Positions 46,401-58,400 of a DNA stretch of 64,000 nucleotides are shown here, piece after piece. Under the pieces are notes generated by a model. It ran no database searches, was not told the origin of the DNA, and saw only the letters and a list, made by a program, of their open reading frames with translations. Source of the DNA: Chondrosia reniformis (Eukaryota; Porifera; Demospongiae; Chondrillida; Chondrillidae); assembly GCA_947172415.1 (NCBI GenBank), contig OX359191.1, positions 9,188,996-9,252,995 of the forward strand, given 5' to 3'. Within the stretch, counting starts at the first letter, position 1. Every line of letters begins with the position of its first letter. Position numbers and translations under genes: made by a program.

Positions 46401-49400
46401 CTCTCCCTCCCTCCCTCATCCTTACTCCCTCCCTCCTATCTCCCTCCCTCTCTCCTCTCTCTCTCCTTCCCTCCTTTCTCTCTCCCTCCCTCCTCTCTCC
46501 CTCTCCCTCCCTCCTCTCTCTCTCTCCCTTCCTCCTCTCTCACTCTCCCTCCTCTCTCACTCTCCCTGCCTCCTCTCTCTCTCCTTCCCTCCTTTCTCTC
46601 TCCCTCCCTCCTCTCTCTCTCTCCCTCCCTCCTCTCTCTCTCCCTCTCTCTGTCTGTGCTTCAGGTGTACTCTTCTCCATTGAGGTAACTGCTACCTACT
46701 TTGCTGTCCGTAACTACTGGAGGGGGTTCTTTGGAGCAGTAATTGGAGCCTTTCTCTTCCGTCTCTTTCCTGTCTGGTTCAAGGATGAAGGTAGGACATT
46801 TCTGTCTCCCTAATAAGGGATCATTGGCTACTCTTTTTATGGGATATCTGTTGCCATAGATACCATCACAGCCTTATTCAAGACAAGCTTTCAGCCATAT
46901 TTTCCCTTTGATCTTTCTGAATTCCTGGCCTTTGCATTCATTGGGTAAGTTGGTCTCCATGGTGACACATATCCTTAGTGACTGCACTCTCACCTCCCCA
47001 TCTGCTGCAGGGTGCTCTGTGGGTTCCTGGCTGCCTTCTTTGTCTTCTTTCACAGACAGTTTGTTCTGTTTCTGAGGAAGTACAGACACAAGATCAGAAT
47101 ATTTGATAAAAGGTGCGCCTTAGAGGTCAATTGTTTGTGTTTGGGGGCGGGATAAAAATGGCTGATTGGAATTTTAGGGTTAAGCAAGACAGTAATTGGT
47201 GTAGGAAGTGCTTTTAGTCCAAAAGTCCAAAAGTCCAAAAGTCTAGATGTTTAGGTTGATTGGTGAAGTGCTTCAACTTGCATTGTATTGTCCATGTAGT
47301 GTCTTCATCTACCCAACAGTGGTTACCATAGCGATCACAACCCTCACATTCCCTGGAGGTACAGGACAGTGGATGGCTGGAGAAGTGAGTAGATAGACTT
47401 GCCTAGTCTGTTGTCCATAGTTGGACCAGTTGCTAACACTCCACTGAAGTTTCTCTAAAGTCTATGGCCATTTCTGTAACTTCAGTTTATGAGAGTTGCC
47501 ATTTGTCAGTTTTCTTGACCTTTGCACTTTCAGACCTGTGTTTGCTCAACTTGCCAAGGGGGTTACCTGAACTGACTTCTGCTGAGGTCAGCTCACGGTA
47601 CACCTTACATAGCAGCTGTTAGTAGTAGGGACTATTTAGCACATGACCTAACCCAGGTCGGTCATGTGGTTTCCTTATAAGGATGTAAGTGCATCTCACA
47701 CTATCCCATAGTGCCAGTCACCTGATCTGTTAATGTTACTATAGGACAATCACTGAACAAAACTGATACCTTTAAAAGTATATTTATATACTTAATACAA
47801 ATCAAATCTCACAAATAATACAGTGAAATTAAATGTTTTGAAAAGTTGAATATGTATTAGGAGTAATGTAAAATGGAGTTGAATTATATAGAATAGTACA
47901 ATGTGTTAAGATGTGTTCCATTGTGAAAGTTGTGAGAAGTGTAGGTCTTGTATTAATGTGTTTATGGTAGATTTGTGGGAGTGACCAATGAAAAGTGTGG
48001 CAGCTGCTCCATATTCCCATCCCATTCTTCCACTCTTTTGGCTCTGAGGAATCCCCAGGGCTCCTGGATGGGGAGAGCTCCATACAGAATGTATGTTCTC
48101 TTGTTAAGTTCAGTTCTGAGTTGGCATCCATTAAGTGTGAACCTTGGTACATTGTTGGGAAAGTTGTGAGTGCCGTCGTCCGTTTGGTATTTACTGAAGT
48201 CTACCTGTCCATCCTCATTCACGGTGAGTGCAAACTTGTCTCTCAAGTTGAGAGCAAAGAAGCTGAACTTGTTGTCACCCCAATCATACACCATCATAGA
48301 GGCTGTATAAGAAGGTGTAAAGTTGTGTAAAGGTTTGAGCAATGAATAATCTCACAAACCACTCACTATTCATCCAGACCTGTTGGTCCATCAGTGCTTC
48401 ATTGGACGGTGCTGAGAAGATGGCCTTTTTTGTGAAATTGTCTGGAAAGACTATAGTCTCTGGACTGTCATCAGGCATTTTGATCCTTAGCTCAGCTAGA
48501 CCTCTTTGCTGCAGTGGAATACACACATCTAGTAGCACAGGGTACTCGTGTATGTGGACAGTGATGAGTGCTTACTGGTGGTATTTGTCCTTGGTTGTAT
48601 GGAGTGGTACTCTCTGCTAGGTCTCTGAGGGTTTTTTGAATGACCTCTAGGTCCTCGATACTCTTGTAGGTTGGACTGGCACACTGATGATCCTCAACAC
48701 TGACCAAATTAACTGTTATTTCGGTGTCGGTTAATCTTTCAGCTCCAAAGGTGAGAGCTCTACCCCTCTCTTCAGCTCCAAATGTGAGAGCTCTACCCCT
48801 CTCTTCAGCTCCAAATGTGAGAGCTCTACCCCTCTCTTCAGCTTTAGATATGAGAGCTCTATCCCTTTCTTTAGATTTGCTAGTTTTTGTTTTTTTTCTG
48901 CCAAAGATTCTCTGCAGCTTAGGCCACTTTCTCTCCATTCTCTCTATTCTCTCTAACTAGTGTGTTCTACCAGCTACTCTGGTAGCCTACCTTTATAGGC
49001 GCTGGTGATGTAATGGTGCTGTACTATTTTAGGAGCATTTGTTGACATTTGTCTATATAGAGGTGTTTTTCAAGGGAAAGGCCCTAATTAACTACCTACT
49101 TATGTTATATTGCATCAGTCATACGTATGTATATTGTATATTATTTGGGAAGCTGTGTCGCATGGTTTGCCATACCTAACAACTGCTAGACTGTCTGATC
49201 ATAATACTCTATAAATACCTTTACTACATAATATCTCCAGGACCCTATGAATATAATTATTATTATCTATGAATTTCATTATGAGTCACATGTAAATTAT
49301 ACCACCTTTATTAACTAATTTTTGGTTGTTTCTGCAATTTCTGAACAAGGTCCACCCTCCTTGCATCCTGTCTAGTTAGCTTCAGTGTTCTGAACAAGGT

Positions 49401-52400
49401 CCACCATCCTTACATTCTGTCTAGTTAGCTTCAGTGTTCTGAACAAGGTCCACCCTCCTTACATTCTGTCTAGTTAGCTTCAGTGTTCTGAACAAGGTCC
49501 ACCCTCCTTGCATCCTGTCTAGTTAGCTTCAGTGTTCTGAACAAGGTCCACCCTCCTTACATTCTGTCTAGTTAGCTTCAGTGTTCTGAACAAGGTCCAC
49601 CATCCTTGCATCCTGTCTAGTTAGCTTCAGTGTTCTGAACAAGGTCCACCATCCTTACATTCTGTCTAGTTAGCTTCAGTGTTCTGAACAAGGTCCACCA
49701 TCCTTGCATTCTGTCTAGTTAGCTTCAGTGTTCTGAACAAGGTCCACCCTCCTTGCATCCTGTCTAGTTAGCTTCAGTGTTCTGAACAAGGTCCACCCTC
49801 CTTGCATCCTGTCTAGTTAGCTTCAGTGTTCTGTAGGTGTGTGTATGTGTCATTATCCATTCACCAGAAGCCAGCCTTCCTGTTTCTTACTGAGTTGTCT
49901 CTCAATATCTTCTCATTTCTGCATACATACCAACACCTACCTATGCATATGAATAACATTATATTCTGAATATGAATAATAACCTTTCATGGTTTCTGTA
50001 CCTGCTCCAAAAGGTGGTTTTTAAGGGAAAAGCCCTAATTATATTACCTATCTACTACGTATATTGCATCATTCTTATATTATTTGAATGATGAAGCAGC
50101 AGTTGGTTGCTAGGTAACAGTTAGTGTTGTCTAATGCAATGTCTAGTAAGCTCTTTGGGTCTCCAAATGTCAGCTTGCTAACCCTGCCATCCTCCCTGCT
50201 GTTTCATGTCTAGGGTGACCTACCTTTAACTAGGTTTGCCCACTTTAAAGTAGCAACTAAATTGGGAATTTCTTATTACACAATTAGTCTTGTGACCAAG
50301 GGATTTAGCAAGAGACACTTTCTTAGTGACTTGCAATTGTGTTCTGTGGTAGATAGGGTATGTAAACCAAATGAGTAAGCCCCTGTTAAGTTGTGTACTA
50401 ATTAGTAGTGTCTTACCATGGTCTACAAAAGGCCATTGTTACATGTGTCACTCAAATGTACAGTACAGTATGTGAGAGTTTATTTGAATACCACTTTCAT
50501 TGCTTTACCAAATCACTTGTCCATTATTGTAACAAATTCAAATGAATATCGTTAAATGTTAATTTAGGATAAGTCTACATACTGTATGTGTGGGTACATG
50601 TGAGATTTACTGTCTTATGGGATAATAAAATTTGTTTATTTGAAAGATTTGGTCCATTGAATTAGAAGACCCAGTAATAGGTATACATTCATCACTGCTA
50701 TTTCCATCAAAGATAAGATATTCACTTGACTGATCGCTGTGTGCTATTAACTGGTTTTCTGTGTATTCAAGCTCAACTGGTTTTAAACAAGGTGACTGTA
50801 TTGAAAGAGAAACAGAATGATGCAAGACGTACGAAACATAGGTTACTATTTGAATAGCAGTGAAAGTTTACAATGTCATCTGTCTTCTCACTTTGGACCC
50901 TCGCTGACGAAGAGGAGTGGTTTCAATTATATACACTGCATCAATGTGGCAAAGTAGTGCACGTTACTCACAAACTGATATTTACTGTTGCTCTTACAGA
51001 GAGCAAACTTGGGTCCCATTGCTAAGCTGTACAAGTAGAACCTGCCACCGTTGGGTGGTAGGAGTTGAAAGGCAAAGTTTACTACAGCAATACCAGAAGG
51101 AATGTATTGTAAAGCAGAAGGACATATCTACTGGTTGTGTCATGTGCTGTGTAAGCACTAGCCAGTTGGACCAGTTGGATGTGGTTCTCCGAGGCCTAAC
51201 CTGGCTCCATTCACCTAATGCTACAGGCCCACTTAACTGTTTAGGTACAATAGCCAGTTTAGGTACAATAGCCAGTTTAGGTACAATAGCCAGTTTAGGT
51301 ACAATAGCCAGTTTAGGTACAATAGCCAGTTTAGGTACAATAGCCAGTTTATAGGTACAATAGCCAGTTTAGGTACAATAGCCAGTTTAGGTACAATAGC
51401 CAGTGTAAACAGAGCAATAGAGCCATCTTACCAGTCTGCCAAAGTCCATTGGTAAGGAGACTAATATTACTTTGTGGAGCAATGTAAAGCTGTCCTGAAG
51501 GTGGTAAATTTGAACTCAGTGCGGTTAGTTGTTTTTTACTCCAAACAATTTGGCCAAGTTTCTGTAAAGAACGAGGAAGTTTTTTTATAAATCTACCTTC
51601 CACAAGTGAAGTATAAATTCTAAGATTTAACTTACTGTATTGCTTGTCTTGCTTAGACTGCGTCCAAGAGCACGTTTTGCCCATTCATCTGTGAGCAACT
51701 TATCATAACCATTTTCACTTATGCGAGCCTGCTTGTATATTTCATTAGCCTCATCAACCGTACTCCAGGTTGGTGCAGCCCCAACAGTGGGTCTCTGGAC
51801 TTCACTCTGGGCTGGCAATTTATTTACTGCTATAATATCCATTAACTCCAATACACTCCTCCGATACAATGCAGTAGACATCCTTTAGCACTTTCACTTA
51901 GACTAAATCTGGGACTGTAAGGTTGCGTTATTTCTTTAAAACACTGCTCCTATATATAGGGAACTCCTGGTTCTTAAATGAAGCCACCCACTCCAGGGGG
52001 CTTCCCAGATAATAATATTCATAGCTCCAGCTGTTCAGCGCCAAGAGAGGTCACTTGTGTTCTATTGATATTAGGGGTTAGGGACTATTGAGTGCCTTGT
52101 GACAATGTGTTTTCAGGAACATGTGACCTCAGGGATAGCGGGATAGTTAGTTATATCCTGTTCACATGACAGTGATTGTTCCACATTGTTGATTAAGAGG
52201 GGGAGTTCTTGTGTTGCAAATATGATATCCTTTGTGTTCATACAATAGCCAGTTTGTAGTCTTGCTTATGTTGTACTGTAGATGGTGGAGCTTGTCTGTA
52301 CAAGGTGAACATTAGGTGCTGTTCTAATTCTCTACTCCACTGTGAGTAGACCTTCTAGTGATACTTGTTTCATTTACCTGTAAGAGGCTTCCTAATTCTC

Positions 52401-55400
52401 TAATACCCTCTTCTTTTGGAAACTGTAGTATAATAGGCTCTTTAGTACTGTACATACTACATCAGAAAGGTCTTTATAACTCTGTGAGTTGGAATTCTCT
52501 TAGTAAATTGTCACTAGTTTGCCTGCTTATAGTAGTATGTGTTTAGTGTAATAAATAGAACAGATTAAGGAAGATAATTATGGAAAGTCATTGCAAAATT
52601 TTTCCCAAAGATTTCCATTTGTTATGTGAAGAGTAGAAAGTCACATGACTCGTGTGACTAGAATACAATTCACTCTGAGAGCCTGTATTCGGAATAATGA
52701 AACTTTGCAGTTTCTTTATACAACAAAAGTGTTGAGCCACAAGGTGATGTTGTTGAAATAAAGCTAGCAAGTTTGGTGTACTCAAACACTGTTCATATTT
52801 GTGCTTATAATCCTCAGTCAAGGTTCATATATCTTCAATTGCATTGTCCCACAATAAACTCAAATAAATGACATTGTTACATAATGAAATCCCAGATTTT
52901 CAGTATTACAGTGAGGAAATGTTCAATTTTCAAATAAGAACTGTTACTACTTCATAAATAGTGCTCTTACGTATGTATATCTCTCTTTATGTACATATAT
53001 TATGTCAAGTCTCCTTAAAAATACTAGTAATTTGAAACATAATAGTTAAAACCTAGTAAAACTTCTTTACACTTCTGTGATGTGAATGTTTCTTTGGTTT
53101 GGGCCGTGTTGGGTACTTGAAAGGATCGATCTGGAATTTCTGGCTCCTTGGATCTTTAGATCCGACCAGTCTTGCATATGGACCCTGTAGGTCTTCAAAG
53201 ATGAGATATTCACTAGTGCCATCAGTACAGTGTGCCATGAGGTGGCAGTCATCAGTGTGTTCAATGGTGACTGGTTGTGGGCGTGGTGACTAGTGGGATA
53301 AGGTATAGGGAGAGCTTGCATGCAGCTGAAGTTGTTCTAGAGATGTGACTTACAAATATGTATCCGTCACTAGTCTTGCAGAGGGCAAACTTTGGTCCCA
53401 TTACAAGACTGTAGAGGTTAAAGGTCACCTTCTCACTATCCAGCTTTTGAAAGGCAAAGTTTTCTGTTTGTAAAGAAGATTTTACTAAACATATCTAGCT
53501 CTAACTGGCAGCTACAATTAGTTGAACCTTGGCCTACCTGTTTGCCATATTCCTTCTGAGAGGATTATGTCATTGTAATTGGGTGTAATACACAATTCGG
53601 AAGGAGGCAGGTTTGAACTCATGACTGTAAGAGGGCCATAAGGTACCTTGCCTGTCTGGTATCCATAGAGCAAGATACTGCCAATTTTCTGTGGAAATGA
53701 GAGAAGTAATTAGAGTCTGACAGTTTACAATCACAGCATATCAAGTCTAAAGGTTGAACTCACCAAGTTCAAAATGTCTGGCACTGTTCTGTCCACCCAG
53801 GTCTGTGTAAGTAGACCCTTGGGGGAGACCTGGGACAGTGCCTGCCAGCTAACTGTTTGGCAGCCTGGATCATCCTCAAAATCAGGAAGGAGTCTATATC
53901 TATTTACAGACATTCTTCAGCCTATCAAGACTTGGCCCTTAATGCACACACACTTATTTGCTATTAAACTACTGCTATAGAAAAAGTGTAGTTATATTCT
54001 CCTATTGGGACAGTTACCTAAGGGAATTATTTAGGGAAAACACCAAACTAATTCCCTCCCTCTTCTGGATGATGTCATATTAATTGTCACTTGTGAAGTA
54101 ATAGTAGATGCCATTGACATTAAGATGGAACATTTTACATAATTGAATATTCCATTACATATGTCATTACAACACATACTATTCACAACTTAAAATAGAA
54201 ATGGGACAATTAGATACATTCTATTTAGTTTGTCAATGATGCTTCCTTTTTGACACTGTATTCTCTTTTAGGTAGGTTCCTATGGAAAAGTATAGACCAC
54301 AATCTTCTTCTCTTGTCCCAATAATCCTTCCATCCTTATCGTGGCTTAAGTGGGCGTGGTTTGTGGCATCAGTGAGCCTCCCTTTGCTGTTGAGCTGCAG
54401 CGTGGCCGCCTCCCCCACATTACTAACTGGCTACATGATATTTGAAGATAGTCATTATCATTGGGGGCGGTTGCTAATTTTGACAGTGTGGTTGATAAGA
54501 AGACTTACTTTAAACTGGTATTGAGCTACTGAATCTGAGTCTTCCTCGAATTTAGAGTTATTTGTACAATACAGTGCAAAATTCTGTGCCCAATTTGGAC
54601 TGAATAGGTGAAATTGGAGATGTTGCGATTGTATAGGTTGAAATATAAAGTTTTCTATGAAAATATAATGGAAATTGGTTTGTCAGTAGACACAAAATTA
54701 ATTTTCCTGTATAATGACAATAGCAGACAGTCAGTGTTGGGTATATTTATAGCTCATTTGAGTTGATAGCCTATCCTATAGCCATGCAGTACCTCAAAGG
54801 AATGTGATGTATACAGACTGACCTACAGTCCAGTTAGAGTGTTCATATATTTGGATATACTCTTGTGTACTTAATGTCACACATAACTCATATGCTAGAG
54901 GATCTCCACTGTACAGTAGCATGGATTCGCTGGAAGGTCCATTCAAATGAGCCTCTATACTTCCAATTTGCTGGGTGGAGAGGAAAGGAAACTTGACATT
55001 GTCAACCTCCAACACGCTATTCTCTCAAGAATGTTAACTTTAATGGTGGGGATTTCTTCTAAGTACATCAAACTGATCCTTTAAATGGTTCATTGTTTGT
55101 ATTTTGAGTGCTAAAGATGCAGTACATTTTTTCTTCATTAAAAAAGACCTTAATATGTCTGAAAACTTCTCTAAAACCATACTACATCTTCATTAAAGAA
55201 GACCTTAATATGTCTGAAAACTTCTCTAAAACCATACTACATCTTCATTAAAGAAGACCTTAATATGTCTGAAAACTTCTCTAAAACCATACTGCATCTT
55301 TAGACACTCAAAAAGATAAACCATTTGAAAGATTGTTAACTTACAGCTAATAGTTTCTGTCCTTGGTCGAGCAGAGGGACGTGTTGTTTGATCCACTCCT

Positions 55401-58400
55401 CAGAGCAATGATCTCTCAATGGACCCCACCGGGGGGTACTGGTGTTATAAGCAGAGATCACATGGCGAGGTTCATATCTCTTGAGGTTTTTGTACATCAG
55501 TGAAAGTTGATAGCTATAGTTACTCATAATTGTGTGTTGTCTCAGAGAAAGAGCTTCAGGAGTGTTTCTAAACAATTGACAGTGATATTTTGGTTTAATA
55601 ATTATAATAATTATAATAATAATATTATGATTATCAATCTGCTAAATTTGTATATTTAATCACTTTCTAGATTTACTAACTGACTAACTAAATGGAGACC
55701 CATTTTGGGCTCAGCTCAGTATAATTTGGAGGAAGAGAAGTTGTAAAGATTTCCTATTTTACAGTGCTCTCTGTACTTAATGTGATAACTGATTCATTAG
55801 CTTACCTCTCAGACTTCTGTTCTTTTCTCTATTCCCTTTCGTCGTTGTTCTGCTCTTTATAGCCAGCGCTACGCATCTCTTATTGCTTAGGGAATTTATA
55901 GAGGTTCCTATGTGTGCATATGTATATCTTAATTTCATACCGCTGAGTATATACATAGTGACCATATTGTGTAAACAATGAATCTCATTAAAATATACTC
56001 GACTACATGTAAGTACACTTTCAATTTATGGTTCCTTGAATTACACATATTGTGTAACATTATATATGGATGGATATAATTGCTAAATATTTGTAAGACT
56101 ATGTGTAGTCAGATCAGTCAGGATTTCTTCCATTTTTCTGTGGTTGAAAGGTCTCAATTGCTAGTGTTTGCCCATCAAATGGTTCACTGGTTGCTACAAT
56201 TGTGTTGTCCTTCAAACCCAGATACACATTGAATGTCACCTCTCTCAGTCTCCCGACAGTGTACACAAAGTAGCTAGGAGTCCTGGCTTGTTCACCGCCC
56301 TCTTTCAATGAATCTACTTCCTGCAACATGCAATACATTGAGTATTAGAAATGAAAGTGCTCTAAAACATTAACAATTCATACACACTATGTTATTCAAC
56401 AGATTCAGAACGTGTCTTGCTCTTTCAAGTCTATCTTACTTGGATCAGCACTTTGTATGAACTGCCGTACTTTCTAACACAGAACGCAAAGTTTCCAGTG
56501 CTGGCTGGAGTCATGATTGCAAAGGAATTATCACTCTTCCTCAGAAACAGAAAGTTCACTGTAGAAAGTAAAAAATTATGAAGAAACTACCCTTTGCCTC
56601 TCTAGTGGTAGTGACAGTTGCCATGGTGATGACTACCTACATACCTTGTTGCCAGAGTAAATCCTCCAATAGATTGTCAATGCCATCCGGATCTGGGACC
56701 AGAGGTCTTGTAGCCCTGCTGGGACACATTCCCAAGTTGAAAATATTGCGTGGCTCTGGACTAGCCCCGTCGGTACTATCCCCTCCATCGTACAGCTTTA
56801 TAGTGCCAACACGCTGTATATAAATAGGTTTTATGAAGCAATACTAATACGTACTAGTGCCATTGCATAAGCCAAAATGCAGAATTCCTTTGTCTCAAAC
56901 AGCGATGTAAAAATATTTGTTGGAAATACTAAAAAGAGCACTTGCTAGCGATAGAAAATGGACAGTCAAACTCACTGCATTCTCTGCAACTCCAGGACAC
57001 TTCAAGAGCGGCATACAGTTGTTCTTGATCCAGTAAGAACCTTCTTTAAAGAGCCACACATCATCCAGCTGCTGCCAGTTGGGGTGAATGCTTCGAAAAA
57101 CTTTCTTATTTCCACTTCCTTCCAGCCTCATAGTAACTTTAGTATTACATGGAATACATCTAATACTTAAATCTTCCACTCCTCTTCTAATTTCTTCTAC
57201 TCTTCCTCCTTCTCTCTCCACTCCATTATCTATTTCTTCTACTCTTCCTCCTTCTCTCTCCTCTCCATTATCTATTTCTTCTACTCTTCCTCCTCTCTCC
57301 TCTCCATTATCTGTTTCTACTCTTTCTCCTTCTCTCTCCTCTCCATTATCTATTTCTACTCTTTCTCCTTCTCTCTCCTCTCCATTATCTGTTTCTACTC
57401 TTTCTCCTTCTCTCTCCTCTCCATTATCTGTTTCTACTCTTTCTCCTTCTCTCTCCTCTCCATTATCTGTTTCTACTCTTCCTCCTTCTCTCTCCTCTCC
57501 ATTATCTATTTCTCCTACTTTTCCTCCTTCTCTCTCCTCTTCATTATCTATTTCTTCTATCCTTCCTTCTCTCTCCTCGTCATTACATAATACTTCTACA
57601 CTCTCTACTTCCATATCTGCTGTCATACAAGTGCTAATATGGATAGCTGGTTATCCCTTTATATATAGTAAGCCTCCCACACTCTTTTGCCAACTGAAAG
57701 CCCTATTGTGAAAATAGTAAATGTACGTATATCAGAAAGACCTTCTTGATATCATCATTGATACCTCCTGTATACTGTAATGCCATGATCACATTAAAAA
57801 TAGTTTGTCATAGACATGACTGAACTACTCCCTTGGATTTCCCCCATTGAATCAACTCAACAGATTATTTCATCCACTGGTAGAACTGTCTGGATCTTTA
57901 CAAAGCCAGGAATCTGTTCTTGAGGGGTTTCTGCGTTCAATCATTATACAATAATCTAATTGGTGGGCTGTTGGGGACTTTAAATTAAATATATTAATTA
58001 GACTGTACACCTGATTGAGATATTACATCAGCACATGTGACCAGTACTTTTGTCCCTTAGTTAACTCAAGCAGAATCACTGGACCACTTCTTCAGTAATA
58101 TCACTTGGAGAAAGATTCTGGAAGATGAGAAGTTGAACGAAGAAAGTTTAGAGTTTGAGCTAGCTCAAGCTTGGAGGCTGAATGGAAACATATATTTAAC
58201 TCTGTGTCTCTTTCTGGTCACAAAGGTAATTTATATGTTGGCCAATGCATACAAATACGTATTAAGGTAACAGTGAGTATTGTTAACTGGTTCAAACATA
58301 TATGGTACACCTTAGTAAGACATTCAGTAATGTGTTCCATTGGTTTTTCAATATACGTATTATGTATCATTATTCTATTGTTAATTTCAATTGTTTATGG

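Noticed and set aside
46123..46813. Ser/Pro/Leu-rich plus-strand proteins
   Set aside because: Polypyrimidine satellite open in all three frames; only the end (exon 8) is coding.
57088..57711. Plus-strand Ser/Leu/Pro protein
   Set aside because: Antisense shadow of the acidic repeat of nested member 5, which has flanking conserved sequence and matching exons.
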